Source of the DNA: Liolophura sinensis
Taxonomy: Eukaryota; Mollusca; Polyplacophora; Chitonida; Chitonidae
NCBI RefSeq assembly: GCF_032854445.1
Contig: NC_088298.1
Coordinates: 19,425,976 to 19,489,975, forward strand
DNA: 64,000 nucleotides
Direction of reading: 5' to 3'
The position numbers and the translations under genes are program-made. Below are positions 29,491-43,916 of this stretch, piece after piece; position 1 is the first letter of the stretch, and each line of letters starts with the position of its first letter. A model generated the notes under the pieces. It ran no database searches, was not told where the DNA came from, and saw only the letters and a list, made by a program, of their open reading frames with translations.

Positions 29491-30248
29491 ATCTGGGCGA
29501 ATTCTGAGTCAGCTTGAAAGAAACAACGCCAGCTCATTGTGCACTGTTAAATACAGGTTTATTAACAGAGAACAGCGGGAAAGAAAAGAAAGAAAGGAAC
29601 AGGAAAATAGTGTGCTCAATCTCCACACGCCAGCTTAAGAATACCGACCTGTTCTTTCTGGAGTAGGCCTGCGTGCTGGGGACGTCAGACTCAACCTATA
29701 AACACAAAACACAGTGGTCAGGGAAACCAGATACTAGTAGATGGACAATAAATCTCATCTCCAAACCAGATATATGGTCAATGAATCTCATCCCCACCTC
29801 CCTCTACCCCAGGGTTAGATGGCAGCTAGGGGTGTCAACCGGCACAACATGTATGGCCCTAGTGAACACCAGCACACTCTGTAGATTACCGCTGTGTATT
29901 TTGAGTTTATTTGAGCCTGGGGGCAATTCCGTACCTTCAAGAATGTGGTTCTATAATAAAACAGCGGCCAACTTAAATGGATCAATGAAACTAATCATGT
30001 AGAGCCCAGAGAAAACGGCAAGGCCACTTCCGGTACCTTCACCATATTTAGATAACTGATAAGCTGCAGCCGAACCAAAGAAACGTGGATTCGAACCTAT
30101 GACCTCACTGACCAAAGGGCTTATTATCGGGTTTTATTCGCTCAGTATAGGTATTTCTTATTCGTGAATTCCCCGATAATGTTGCTGAATGCCAAAGCTG
30201 TATGGTTGGGGTTTTATTCTTTTTTTCTTTCAGTCATACGACGTACGA

Positions 30249-30356
30249 ATGAGTGAGTGAGTGAGTGCTTGGGGTTTAACGTCGTGCTGAACAATTTTTT
30301 TAGTCGTATAACGACGAAGAAACCCTTAGGGTGTATGTGATGTGCCTCCTTGTTGC
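30249..30356 (-). mobile_element. SINE-2 3' fragment
   Basis: (GAGT)n followed by GCTTGGGGTTTAACGTCGTG, CAATTTTTTTAGTCGTATAACGACGAAG at 30290 onward: the complement of the 3' end at 55420-55503. Confidence 0.65.
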
Positions 30357-31187
30357 AGAGCGGATTATGTGTTATCATATACTATGAGTAATTAGCAGAA
30401 GCATCTCAAGTCATTTGTTCCTCTGATGAAATTCATTATTTCGGTGAAATATTAGCACGGTTTTAAACTGATGGTTGAAATTTTGACTTCATTGGAATTT
30501 TAAAAATGGAAAACATTCGCAGAAAACTGAATACTAAGCTTTTCTTCCATTAGCGCCTTTACAGCTCATTTATTTATTTGTTTATCAGCTAATTTATTTA
30601 TTTATTTACTGTCTGTATGATAAGCAGGATGTCAAATATGAGATATATACCCATACATACTTTTACATTGTATCTCGAGCTCCAGCATGAGTCCAGTTGC
30701 TGCATGCCCTAGTTCATACACAACGACTACTGCTGCACGGTATACTTCCGGTCTCTTGTAGAGTGCTTTTGAGCAGGCGTATAAATTTGGATGACACCCG
30801 GGATAGTGGAGTGAAACGACCGATTTGTTTTGGGCAGAAATTTTGAAGGGTATGAAGAAATATTCTGAAACTTGACTGAGAGATTAGAGACAACAACAAG
30901 TGCCCATTGGAAAACGATAAATAGTCAGACCTGTTGTGGATATTTTTGGTCACAGCTGTATTTTCACCGTACGTTGTTGTTGTTGTTTTGACCGGGATGT
31001 GACGGTTGACTTTAGGCCTACTGTGTACGGCAAGAGCTACCATGGCGTTTTAAAGCAGTCACAAATTTGAACAAACCGTTGAAGCCGTGATACCATTACT
31101 TTCTTGAATGGTCATGTGCGGAAGGTTACCAAATGTAGAGAAGTACACGACAAAGGCACATATGACATAAAATATGCACTTGCAAGC

Positions 31188-31462
31188 CACAGCTGCTCCG
31201 ATGGTTACTAAACTAGCGTACGTAACATCGTCGCAAAATCTTCCCCGCACCATTCAGTTTAGGCCAGGCGAGGTACAGTGGCACTGTGGGGAGAATACGA
31301 ATAGCTGTCAGGCTTCCCCAGTGTCGCTGCTTCACCCAGAGCACAGTTGTAGCGACACCTTGCCTAAATTGAATGGTGTGGGGACGATCTCTCCGCTTTG
31401 AGCCAGGTCCTATTTGGGGCAGTGGTACGTACGGTAGTTCAGTAACCATCGGAGCAGTTGTG
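31188..31462. mobile_element. Palindromic MITE-like element, 275 bp
   Basis: Arms CACAGCTGCTCCGATGGTTA / its complement at the right end, and CCCCGCACCATTCAGTTTAG / TAAATTGAATGGTGTGGGG inside, so most of the length can fold back. No clear target duplication. Confidence 0.6.
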
Positions 31463-34274
31463 ACTATGTACTTACATGTTAGTCCGCAATACTGATCTAC
31501 ATGGACTCTGTGTGCTATTTTAAAATTCACACAAGAGTCCATCGTCTCCTCTCAAAAAAATTGCTGCACATTTCTGATTTCCCATTTGATGGGACTGGTC
31601 TCAATGAACTCTGTGCTGCTGGCACCCAAACTTTCCTGCGCTAAAAATACAAGTTATTTGAGGATAGTAAGTTAAGAGGATAGTATTAGAGATTCCATCG
31701 TAAAATTACGTATAAATGAGTAGTCCATCTAGATGTCCTTGTTACATGTATGTATGCAGTGCACTGTTATCCCTAGTCCATCTAGACCTTGAAGTACTAT
31801 TTTAAAGTTCTTACATTCCGTGTTAGAATTTTGAAATCTAGCACATTGAGACTAGCTCAAAACTAGCTGAATGTACATATATAATGCCCAGCTTAGGTCT
31901 AATCTAGGCCCATGAGGAAAATTTCACTAAAATAACAAATTCAAATACAGTCAAATACACATTTTCTGACAAATGTCACATCAGCATACCCTTAAAGCCA
32001 GCATTGGTGAACCATCAGTCAACTGAAATCCAACCATTTAAACTTCTGAAATGAAGTAGTCAAACCAGTGTCAGCCCTGTGTTGTGTTGTGACCTTCCAT
32101 AAAGGCTGTTCAAAAATTTTTCCAGTCGAAGTTTCCATCGTGAATTAATTTGTTTTTGAGTGTTCTTTTGATTAGGTTATACTTGACACTGGATTTTGTT
32201 GTCCACAGTTTATCTTTCGTCACCCTGTTACACTTGTTCGGTGTATCATTCTAGTCATTAGACCCGGCCCTGGCTATTCCAACACCTCGTTTTACACTGG
32301 GCTGGTGAAATATCATAGACACATAGATGTAAGTTTGTGTATTTTTTTAACCAAAGATAGACCTTTGTATCTCATATCACACAACGTGCAGGAGTTATTT
32401 CCCTTCCTCCCTAGTCATCTACCATTTATATGGGTGGCAGGACTTTTATATTGAAGAGTGTTTGCTTGAGCTTGTAAATGGTATTCAGTATTGTGACTTA
32501 TTATCTGTAAACTCTACGGAAGATATGGAAGACAACCATTCGATGAAAGAATGGCATAAAAATGCCGTTTATAAAAAAAACTCTCATGTAAAGAATTTCA
32601 ATGATGATACATGATTTATGTTTTCAGATCAGCACGCATAATTTGAAAGTTAAAAACATTCCCGCAGTGAAAAGTGGACTTCACGGGTGAAACTGAAACG
32701 GTAAACAGAACTGCCAAATTATAGGTAAGGACATTTTTTAATGCTTCATCATTGGAAATCTGGCTGCAGCTAAAAGTAATGAGGTGTAGAACATCTGGGT
32801 TTCAGTTCAGGAGATCAGAGACATTGACTATGCAATGTATTGTAAGAACTTGCACGTATCCATTGTCAGAATCAGAGAATGACTTAGAAAGGAGCACAGC
32901 GGCACAAATGCTGATAATTTTGCATTGTTGTTTTCTCTTTCAGAAAAGGCTTTTCACGTGTTTAGTTAATTTGTGTTTTTTGTTGGGGTTGACATGCAGG
33001 TATTTATATCGTGATATATGTAGATTAATTGTAATATGATGAGTGTAATAGGTCAAAAACTAACTGGCCTGATCATTAATCACCATCAGAGTGAATGAGT
33101 AGACTGTCAAATCTGGTGTCTTCAGCTTGGCATTGTAGTGAGGCAGCATTATTTTCGGCCTGCTACAGAGTATGAGAAGGCACTGTTCTTATATCACAGA
33201 AATAATTTTGAAAGCAACTTAAAGCTTCATACACATAAGTAAACAAATATTCATATTTGAGTGTCATATTTTGAGATAGAGGTAATATGAGATTGAAATG
33301 AGACCAGAATGTAAGCACCATTGTTAGAGCTTGTATGTGATATTTGTAAAGACCATGTAATATCTGTACAACCTATAGTGTATTTCGGTAGTATATACAT
33401 GTAGTCTATCACTATCCGTTCAACCTAATATGCACTATTGGTAGAAAGTATTCCAGAACCTACATGTATATGCCAATAGTACACGTGTGATCTAATTTTC
33501 ACTAGAATGAAGAATCTTGTATCTTTAGTATAAATTTACTTCCACATGTGAGGATGAGAGCTGGAAAAAGCTCTACTGCCAGGTGTGTCACACAGGTTAC
33601 ATTCAGAATTTTTGTCATATAAGGTCATATTTTTCACCAAGAGGATTTCACATGTAGATGTACATGTACAGTGTATGGTGTTATGGTGTATTTGTGATAC
33701 TTAATCACATATAGATGTAGGCTGGCATGTGAATCCGTCTGACATTATTTTCACATTATCTACATGTACATGTACAGTGTAAATACTAATGTAATAAAAT
33801 TGGAAATTCTTGAGTTTTCTGCCCAAAATGTACTTTTAATGAGGGTGAGTCATATTTTTGAGGCGAATTTCAGATTATTTTATGATGGCCTTTTCTCTCA
33901 CCGGAGTAGATATGTACTGGATGGCCTACTGCAGAAGTCTAGCATCCCAGGATTACTGTCAGTGGTAGATTACTGATGTAATATCAGACTCCATCTATGT
34001 GTACTGTAAGCTGTGGACAGACTGTGGTCAGACATATAGCCTATTATCGTGCTATAAACTTCTCCTTAGATCTCATTGTTGCTTTTTATAGAACACTGGT
34101 TAAGTGAAAAAATCTCTAATTTCTGTCTGTAGAAAATGTTTTGTGGGAAAACATCCTTACATGAAGCCTGTGCACTTTCCACGTTGGTTTCATTGAAATT
34201 GTGTGAATATACACGCCTGTTACCTGGCATGTTTCTGTGCATAATTCGTTTGTTTAATTCAATAAGTACATGTA

Positions 34275-34510
34275 GTGGCTGAGGTGGTTAGCACAATGAC
34301 CCAAGAGGCTCTAACCAATGCGGTCTCTCTGAGTTAAAGCCCAGCACATACTGGCCTCCTCTCCAGCCATACGTGGGAAGGTTGGGCAACAACCTGCGGG
34401 ATGGTCATGGGTTTTCCCCAGGCTCTGCCCGGTTTCCTCCCACCATAATGCTGGCCTTCAGTCGTATAAGTGAAATATTCTTCAGTACCGCGTAAAACGC
34501 CAATCAGGTA
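34275..34510 (+). mobile_element. SINE copy
   Basis: Head GGTTAGCACAATGACCC, body and CGTAAAACGCCAATCAGGTA tail; somewhat diverged. Confidence 0.78.
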
Positions 34511-34573
34511 AATACAGTTAGTAATTCAGTAAGTACACACTGTAAAAGTTGAGTAATTATATCGCCATGTATA

Positions 34574-34944
34574 TAATATGTGGTACATAGCGATCATCAT
34601 GGCTGGCTAATAATATGTGGTACATAGCAATCATCATGGCTGGCTAATAATATGTGGTACATAGTGCTCATCATGGCTGGCTCATAATATGTGGTACATA
34701 GCGATCATCATGGCGGGCTCATAATATGTGGTGCATAGCGATCATCATGGCTGGCTGATAATATGTGATATATAGCGATCATCATGGCTGGCTAATAATA
34801 TGTGGTACATAGCGGTCATCATGGCCGGCTAATAATATGTGGTACGTAGTAATCATCATGGCTGGCTAATAATATGTGGTACATAGTGATCATCATGGCT
34901 GGCTAATAATATGTGGTACATAGCGATCATCATGGCTGGCTGAC
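34574..34944 (+). repeat. 37-bp minisatellite, ten copies
   Basis: Unit AATATGTGGTACATAGCGAT then CATCATGGCTGGCTAAT; few substitutions between copies. Confidence 0.92.
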
Positions 34945-34964
34945 CATCTAGTCGTCAATTCATG

Positions 34965-35640
34965 TACAGTGCCTGTACATGTATGTAATGTATGTAATGG
35001 GTGATGTATATTGGCTGTATGCAATGGGTGATGTACAGTGCCTGTGGCTATATGTAATGGGTGATGTACAGTGGCTGTATGCAATGGGTGATGTACAGTG
35101 CCTGTGGCTGTATTTAATGGGTGATGTACAGTGGCTGTATGCAATGGGTGATGTACGGTGCCTGTGGCTGTGTCATTGGTGATGTACAGTGGCTGTATGC
35201 AATGGGTGATGTACAGTGCCTGTGGCTATATGTAATGGGTGATGTACGCTGGCTGTATGCAATGGGTGATGTACAGTGCATGTGGCTGTATTTAATGGGT
35301 GATGTACAGTGGCTGTATGCAATGGATGATGTACATTGCCTGTGTCGAATGGGTGATGTATATTGGCTGTATACAATGGGTCATGGACAGTACCTGTGGC
35401 TGTATGTAATGGGTGATGTATATTGGCTGTATTCAATGGGTGATGTACAGTGCCTGTGTGTAATGGGTGATGTATATTGGCTGTATACAATGGGTCATGG
35501 TCAGTGCCTGTGGCTGAATGTAATGGGTGATGTATATTGGCAGTATTCAATGGGTGATGTACAGTGCCTGTGTGTAATGAGTGTTGTGCAGGGCCTGTGG
35601 CAGTATGCATTGAGTGCTGTGCAGGGCCTGTGGCTGTATG
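34965..35640 (+). repeat. Minisatellite, about 30/60-bp unit
   Basis: Alternating GGCTGTATGCAATGGGTGAT and GTACAGTGCCTGTG units, some with GTATATTGGC. Long open frames on both strands are a by-product of the repeat, not genes. Confidence 0.9.
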
Positions 35641-35760
35641 CACAGCTGGTTTATTATGATAATGAGTGGTAGGGAAATAAGAACAGATATTAATATGCAG
35701 GTATTTAGATTTGTGAATTATTATATGATTCTATCTCACAGCCACATCAACAGTATTCCT

Positions 35761-36029
35761 AGGGGCCTCCGCGGCTCAGTCGGTTTGCGCGCTAGCGCAG
35801 CGTAATGACCCAGAAGCCTCTCACCAATGCGGTCGCTGTGAGTTCAAGTCCAGCTCATGCTGGCTTCCTCTTCGATCGTAAGTGGGAAGGTCTTCCAGCA
35901 ACCTGCGGATGGTCGTGGGTTTCCCCCAGGCTCTGCTCGGTTTCCTCCCACTATAATGCTGGTCGCCGTCGTATAAGTGAAATATTCTTGAGTACGGCGT
36001 AAAACACCAATCAGACAAATAAATAAATA
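35761..36029 (+). mobile_element. Full-length SINE with 12-bp target duplication
   Basis: tRNA-like head CGGCTCAGTCGGTTTGCGCG, B box GTTCAAGTCC, (AATA)n tail. Flanks AACAGTATTCCT at 35749-35760 and 36030-36041. Confidence 0.9.
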
Positions 36030-36041
36030 AACAGTATTCCT

Positions 36042-37290
36042 ACCATATACATGTATTTGAATTGAACCAGGAAACATAATGGTTTTTGACATGTAGATGA
36101 CAACATTCAAAATCCAGCAAGAAGAGATAGACATTAAAACAAACATTTCTAAAAATACAGAACTGATTAAAATGAGAGGGCTAGGCTTAAACAATAAAGC
36201 CGCAATTAGACACGGGAAGGAGTGTATGCTTGTGCTTGCTGAGCTGGCATATACCTGTGAACAACATCGCAAATAACTGATGAACAAAATAGTCTAATTT
36301 TATGTACTGTGTGAAATTTATGTGTTCCACACGTCAACAACAGGTGTGACTTCTAACGAGTTTCCTACGTTCAGGTAACTCACCAGCTGTCAGGTGTAGG
36401 CGTGATGCAACTAGAAGAAAATGTGAAGTAACAGGCTGTGTAGAAATTCAGTGTCTTGTTCAAGGCACATGTTCAATAACTGACAGTCTTTTCCCAGGGG
36501 TGGAGAAAGTGCACAAAAAATTGTGTAATGAGCACCCTGTATATTGTCATAAAATTCACCAGGTACATAGATTCAATAGGAGCAAGGTAAAACTACACTT
36601 TCAGACACACATGAAGACTCTAAACTTATCCTTTTGATGCTAACATTTCAATTTTCCTGATCAGAAATTGATCAGACTTCATAAGAAAAGTCTTAAGTGT
36701 CCCTAAAAGGTGGATGAATAACTGAGAATTAAGTAAAATGTGTCGCATGAAAAATGCTGAACTTTTGCTGAACAGTACAGTACCTACAAGGTGTGTTATC
36801 CTGAAACACATATTAGTATGTAAGATATGTATAAGTAGTAGTAACATGTGTAATATAATTGATAAACTAAATACATAATGAGAATAAATACACATGAATT
36901 ATTAATAACGTTACACGTGTTTAAATTGTTGTTTTATATGTAGAATAAATCTTTTTTTCAATGTCATCGGAGGGTATAAAAATAAAAGTAAAACTTGAAA
37001 TTCATATGACTTGTGGACTATTGGACTATCCCAGCAATTTTTTTTTCTGCTGAAGACATATTTTCATGATCAGAAAACCTGTTGCGAAACAGGAAATTCA
37101 AAAACAGGAAATGAAGGTGTTGTTGTGTAATCAGAAAGTCATAGTTTAGTTTTCAGATACATGTATACCTTTGATGGCAAGGAAACAATAGTTGAAAGTT
37201 TTCGTTCTATTACATATGATAGAAATAGGAAACTATTCCTGCATGGAGCAATTTGGGTCCAAGCTACATGTAGCTGTGTAGTGTAGTCTA
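36042..37290. other. AT-rich non-coding stretch
   Basis: No gene or repeat recognised. Confidence 0.4.
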
Positions 37291-37291
37291 C

Positions 37292-37518
37292 CTCAGTGGC
37301 TCAGTTAGTTAGTGCGCTAGAGCAGCCAGTGACCCATTAGCCTCTCACCAATGTGGTCGCTGTGAGTTCAAGTCCTGCTCATGCAGGCATTTATGTCTGC
37401 CAGCAACCTGCAGATGGTCGTAAGTTTTCTTTGGGCTCTGCCCGGTTTCATATCACCATAATGCTACCTGCCATCGTATAAGTGAAATATTCTTGAGTAC
37501 GGAATAAAACACCAAAAA
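37292..37518 (+). mobile_element. SINE copy
   Basis: Head CAGTGGCTCAGTTAGTTAGT, B box GTTCAAGTCC, end GGAATAAAACACC. Confidence 0.82.
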
Positions 37519-38349
37519 AAAAACCCACAATAATTCTGCGATTGAAATGCTTCATAAACTATGTTGGAACATAGTCCTCACATGTTGTAAGAGACCAATA
37601 ATGAAATGACCTCTGAATGACCTTTGAGTCACCATTTAGCAGATAAAGATAACTAATTCTAAAGGTTTCACCCCCTATGCTGAATGCAAATTATTTTTCC
37701 TTGTCAGCTGTCATGTGTCCTACCACTGTGGAAAAGGGCGGTTGGTTTCAAAAGTGCTTTTCATTTCCACTTTCTTTCTGTCTCTGCATCCTGTTGATGT
37801 TTTGAAAAGAACCTGATGAATAAGCATTATGCAATTCTGAAAAGTATGACTAATTCCCCGCCCTACCCCCCCCTTCCCCCCCACACACACACAAACAGCA
37901 TAAACCACTGACTATGAAATCCCCACTTATAGACAAGTCACAAATGGCTATTCAAAAACCTTCCATTCAGATGTATATAACCCTACTAGATACAATCTTG
38001 CTTCTGAGAATTCAAGCTTGTTTCAGCAAGCCTAGTTTGCCAATCCTGAAAATTTCAGTTGATGAGACTTTCTAATCTCTTTCTGGAACAGAAACTATTA
38101 CGATAAAACTCTGTTTGATAGTTTACGTGTCAGTTCCTAAACCTTGTGTGGTGTCCACTACTTCGTGATACCCAGTACTGATATAGCTACATCTGTATCT
38201 GCCTTGACTTTGATGGAGAGCCATTGTGTGTTCATTGAGGTTATTGTCAGTGTCAGAATCTTTGTGAGTATTCTTTATTCTTTTATGGTTACAAAACTTC
38301 TGGATTGCTGGATTTGATGTTTTCAGTTTTCATGGATCTAACTTCAATA

Positions 38350-38858
38350 TTTTCTTAGTTCAGTATTTATGGTTACAATTTATATGGTTCAGTATTTATA
38401 GTTACAGTTTTTGTGGTCCAGTATTTATAGTTCCAGTTTTGTCGTTCAGTATTTATGGTTTCAGTTTTTCTGGTTCTGTATTAATGGTTACAGTGTGTAT
38501 GGTTCAGTGTTTATGGTTACAATTTGTATGGTTCAGTATTTATGGTTACAATTTGTATGGTTCAGTATTTATAGTTCCAGTTTTTGTGGTCCAGTATTTA
38601 TAGTTCCAGTTTTTGTGGTCCATTATTTATGGTTTCAGTTTTTCTGGTTCTGTATTAATGGTTACAGTGTGTATGGTTCAGTGTTTATGGTTACAATTTG
38701 TATGGTTCAGTATTTATGGTTAAAATTTGTATGGTTCAGTATTTATGGTTACAATTTGTATGGTTTAGTATTTATGGTTACAGTGTGTATGGTTCATTAT
38801 TTATGGTTACAGTGTGTATGGTTATGATTTTTGTATTTATGGTTATAATTTTAGCTCA
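38350..38858 (+). repeat. 29-bp minisatellite with higher-order duplication
   Basis: Unit GTTCAGTATTTATGGTTACA plus ATTTGTATG. A longer block including GTTTCAGTTTTTCTGGTTC recurs twice (about 38453 and 38632). 29 is not a multiple of three, yet a 138-codon frame is open across it; I treat that as chance. Confidence 0.9.
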
Positions 38859-39311
38859 CCATTACAAAGTAAAGTGAGGTAAATATATTGCGACTGTGAC
38901 ACTACATCTTCATGAAATTATCTTCATCTGTTTGAACCAGTATCTGTTTGAACCAGTATCTGTTGGATGGATATTATTGTGGATATATTGTTGAGGTTAA
39001 AGACTTTCACGTCACTGCGTATATCAAAGGTCTGGTCAATTTTAAGGCTGCAATTTAAAGTGAACTGCTGGGTTTCTGCTATTTAATGATTTAGACTTTC
39101 ACATCCTGGAAAATATTTAATCTTCGGTAGTGCACATGGCTCTGATGAAAACTTTTATTTCCTATTATTGACTTACTTGAAATAAACATTGTGTAATTTT
39201 GACTCTTAAAAATTAAAGTTCAATTAAAAACCTAAAACATTACGTGCATGTGCTGAGAACATCAGATTGTTCTTCTTACATCTTAGTATTTAGCGTCTAA
39301 TCATGTGTGTT

Positions 39312-39315
<4 letters not shown>

Positions 39316-39366
<51 letters not shown>
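39316..39366. repeat. (AT)n microsatellite
   Basis: About 25 uninterrupted AT units. Confidence 0.95.
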
Positions 39367-39368
<2 letters not shown>

Positions 39369-42300
39369 TATACAATCCGTGTGTGATAAGGGGCTGTATT
39401 TGGTACATCTGTACAGGTGTCTCATTGAAAGTGTTTGTCAGGTCATGTAGACAATCGCATGATCGTTCTCACGTATGCAAACGTCCTCGATTCAACACGA
39501 GGAAGGTAACTAAGGACTTCCCCGGCGGCTCAGGTGTGCAGCTGACACGTGGAGTGATCTAAGGTGTTGCCTCAATGTCCTCTTTCTTAGCACACCTGTT
39601 ATGTAATGAGGCTGTAATATCAATTTGCCAAAGGCTTGTGTTTCCCCCTAGATGTTTTCGCCCTATTTCAGGTAACTTGCAATTTGACACGGGTAGGAAA
39701 CATTTGACTTTTGACCGGGCTTTGTCTTCTCCATTTTGTTTGCTATTTTCATTTGAGAAGTCTTAGGTTGTTTCAAGTTTACCTTTCTTCAGTTCAATAT
39801 TACCTTTCAGTAATCATCCTTATTTCTTTTCACTTTCTAATTTTTGTCTTCCCCCCCTCCCCACTTTTTGTCCAGATATTTAGTTTTCATGTCTCAATTC
39901 TCCCAGACATATAATTCTTACCAGCTTTAAAACATTTGAATTTTAAACTCACTCTTGTCATTTTTAACTTTAAAGTGTTTTCTTTTTTTGCTTTTCCTAC
40001 TGTGAATTAGCCCCTTCTACTTGTCTCATGTTTATTTAGTTAAACTTTCCTGACCTTTTGAGAATTATACAGTATTTTTTTCATTTCATAAGTTTATAAA
40101 TGCACCGTCATACAGATATTCATGGACGTGATGTGTGTACAGTAAAGTTTTATGCCCCCCGATTTACTACCTGCACTATAATTCTTGCTCTACATATATT
40201 ACATACTGGTACATTTTAAAAAGCCACAGCGTATTCCTTGAGGTCTAAAAATACCTCCGAGCTACTTACTCACTGGACAGTTGTTCTACTTTTTTGACCT
40301 ATGTTGAATTGCATCATTTCACTTTCTTACCCAATTTTGCTAGTTTCTTGCATCCACATACACCTTTATACCCCATGAATCAAGTCTTTTACCTGCAATG
40401 ATTTTTGTTTGGTCAGTTTATTTAATTTAGTACACTTTCTTTTATCAGGGTTGTATCTGAAGTCTGCAGGCATAGTATCATATTTTCGACTTTTCTTCAC
40501 TTTGATTGTACTTCAGAAGAAAAAAAAAATGAGTTTTTAAAAAAGTTTTTAAATTTGGCTTACACTGCTCATTTATTTACTTAGCCTAGAAATTGCATGG
40601 CTTAAAGGCTCTTTCAGACTGGTCTGTAGCTACCTGAGCTTGCCTTAAAGTTTGTCAGGGAAAATGACGATTTAAATAACCTCTCTATATCGGGAGGCGC
40701 ATTGCAGTGTTGCAGACGTTGATGGCGTTATGTGAACAGCAGGGTTGCATCTTGTGACTGGCTTTCCCATTTTGCACATGTTTTCCATGTCCGTGGTTGA
40801 CACCTGAAGTGCATCTATAGCATCAATGTCTTGCTGTAACTTTGCACCAGTGACAAAGTTGTATGGATTTGTAATATAATTATGAAGGATGTGACTTTGG
40901 AGGCAAAAGTGGCAAATGTTTGAGACGTGGATTTTTACCTGGACGCCAAATCCCACCTGGATTACATAACAGCAAAATGTTGTCTTTCCAGCGCCTGCGG
41001 TCAAGATCAAAAAGGTATTGATACATATTAGTCTGTTTCTATTTTTCTTAGTGCATGAGCTGTAGTCTTGATGAATATGTTTTTATTATTTATGTATTTA
41101 TTTGACAGTTGTTTGTCCAAGTTATAAGCTATTCTGTGCATATATTAGGACTGTTATCCCACATGGCCTTGAATACCCTCACAGATAAATGTATATTTAC
41201 ACTACACATATGGTTGTTGTGCATAGGTAATCACATATTCAGTTTCACAGTAGATATATACAGTGTATGTATATATGTATGTATATACATGTATATAGAA
41301 CATGGAATGTGAAATGAATACTTACAGTTTTGTATCATAGTAAGTATATGAGATCATGAATAATGATGCTGATAGTGTGGGCTTACAAGTAGTTTGAAGT
41401 AAAGTACGTCTTGAGGTGATTTTGACCTGAACTTATTAGGAAGATTAAAGTGACGAACCTTCAGGCAACCCCCTGTTTTCATCTCTAGCTATGTTTTAAG
41501 CTACGTCAGGTTTGCTTCGGCTTCCAGACCGCGAGTAGAAATGACATGTCTTTCGATCATTATTGCTGCAACCTCCAGAAAATGTTGTAAACAGGAAAAC
41601 TTGGGAGAGAAGTGCAAATATTAGATTTCCTAGAGTGAATGTTTGGCCATGGAACCAGAGCTGCCACGAGAGAGGCGGCATTTGTTCGCTCTATGGGCTC
41701 TCAGAGTTTTTTCTCCAGGTGTCATTGTTTACAGACTTTGTTCTGAGGTTTTCTCTGTCCACTTTAGTACACATGTAACTCAGAGATGAAACCTGTTTTT
41801 TTGTGGTGTGGATTAGGTTGTTGTGGTCATATTTTACACTTTGTAGTCTGTGGATTATAACGTAGTCATTACCTGTTTAGGTAACCACTGATTGAAGCAA
41901 AAGATTAAATAAATGAAAAGAAAGATGTTGTCTCCCTTAAATCAGAAATGGTATAACCTGATTACCTTTGAAATCATAGGCATTTCTGTTTTGGCCATTT
42001 GGTTCGGTTCAATTTTTGTAGGGAGTGGGAGGGAATAAATGGTGTTGGGTGGGGAGGATAAGGTTAACAATGGGCTATCTATATGTTTTTCTGCTTGAGC
42101 TAAGGCTTAGTCAGGATTATAAAGTTTGTGGCGTCATTGCAGTGTTTCTTCTTGATTATCGAGGTCAGACTTCGTATATGTCACACGTCATCGTAAAACT
42201 TCAGACGATCTTCTCTCAGCTTCGCTGTTCGTGTGGCTTCCCTCCCCGTATTTCACACATCTGTTGATCTCGTCATAGTTTTGATCGGTATCTGAGAAAT

Positions 42301-43916
42301 TACGTCACTGCTGTTGTGTGAGGATTTCATGCGACAGCACGCTGAGCCGTCTAGGGGAGAATATGTGCGTGGTGCGATAATATAGCGGGTTGACAGCTGG
42401 TGACTTTGGGTCCACACCTGTTTTTGAATATTCGTCCAACCCGGTCTGATCATACAACAGCAACCAGACTCGGTCTGTGATGGCTTGTTTTTTGCTCTCA
42501 TCTTGATTCACATAGATGTTTTTGTGGGGTTTTTTTTTTTGCCATTCTTTGTTTTTTTTTTTTTGGATCTAACATGTGCTGTGCTGACCAGAAAATTATC
42601 ATTTAAGGAGAGATCAATTTACTGGATGGATAATGTGGTGAATTGATACCTTGAAGTTGAACGCATTTTGTCGTGTGATTGTTTGCTAAGTAGTGCGTGG
42701 ATGCTGCGGGATAGCTGCTGAAGTGTGGAGGAACAAGTCTCTAACTTAGCCGAAGTATGAGCTGGCTTTGAGTACAGATGTGAAACATCCCCAATCTGTG
42801 GACAATTTGGTTATGCAAATCTTGAATTTGATGGAAGACTCTGTCGTATTTAGGCCTGCAACAAGAAATAGGCCAGCTACATCTACATGTGCAAGGGTTC
42901 TTAAATACGGACTGGAGAGAGAAACGTCTTAAACAAAGAGGTGAAAACATGCCTGAGGAAGGTCTTGTTCATGCTTACTCCATATGTGAGTATAGTGTAG
43001 AGAGATTGAAATCAGACGTAACTTTTACTTACATCAGGTCAGTTAATCTGTCTTTATCTTCACACTTTTCTGCACATGAAGTCATCAGAAAGCAGATTTT
43101 GTGAAACTTTAGTCAGTTGATCTGAGCGGTCTGCTACAGCTTCACTGCACTGTTTGTCAGCTGAATTCAAGACCTCTGACCAGTTCGTGGATGGAAAAAC
43201 AAAAAGCTCAGTTTACTTAGTGAAGCTGAGGACTGAAGAGTCCGAGACCGTTACCATTTGATAACTTAATAGACTTTCGTGATAAAAAAAAAAACCCAAG
43301 AAAAACGTGCTTGGATCCTGTCAAGATGTGTAAATTGTGTCATTTGCCAGGAAGTGGGTAAGTTATTAACGACTTCTTGATGTTTTGTTCCCTGGTGACA
43401 TATTTGTTATTCAAAGATTGCGATTGTCTTTTAAACTATTACTTTTTCAGATGATCACATACTTCTCGCTGATAAATTATGTTGAGCGTGCCTGTTAGTT
43501 TCTTAGTTCGGCAACTTTGATCGCTGTTGAGAAATTACATTTAAGTACATTAAGATGTTAGTTAGTTACATGCACTTATAAAATATGTACGTATCATTAC
43601 TTATTGTAGGGTGCTTCATAGTCTATCCTGTAAAGACTGAGATTGTTTCGTTTACAATGCATCTATTACACATTCAGTTGATAGCATACGAGTACATATG
43701 TGTTATAAATTATGTCAGGTGTGCCTGTTAAAGAGCTCATTGGGCCTTCATTGGAAGTTTCCTTGATACGTGTGTAATAGGTCGGTTAAACATGTACTTG
43801 TAAAATAAGGGCCTGTTTTTATTGTAGACATGGTAAGACGATGTGTCGTTGTGGTTATTCGTGTGGGTTTAACATTTTACATGTTTGATAAAGGTTCACA
43901 TCAGATCACCTAAGGC

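Larger units (their letters stand above)
29491..34560. other. Intergenic/intronic DNA with repeat fragments
   Basis: No convincing coding exon. It contains a SINE-2 3' fragment (30249-30356, minus), a palindromic element (31188-31462) and a SINE (34275-34510). 30700-31050 is locally CG-richer and could be a promoter, but no gene could be anchored to it. Confidence 0.45.

Noticed and set aside
30714-31043. 109-codon minus frame
   Set aside because: No recognisable motif, no splice context, and low-complexity Thr and Ser runs; kept only as a possible promoter-like CG-richer region.
34574-34944. Regular repeats as a possible CRISPR array
   Set aside because: Direct tandem copies without spacers in a eukaryotic genome.
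34965-35672. Long frames on both strands (WLYVMGDVQ-type and HPLHTATVH-type)
   Set aside because: Produced by a minisatellite; no start context or splice signals.
38411-38827. 138-codon plus frame (YLWLQFVWF-type)
   Set aside because: 29-bp repeat read through; hydrophobic composition is a by-product.
40672-41010. Minus frame with GAGKTT, resembling a P-loop
   Set aside because: Only six residues match; no other nucleotide-binding motif and no family resemblance.
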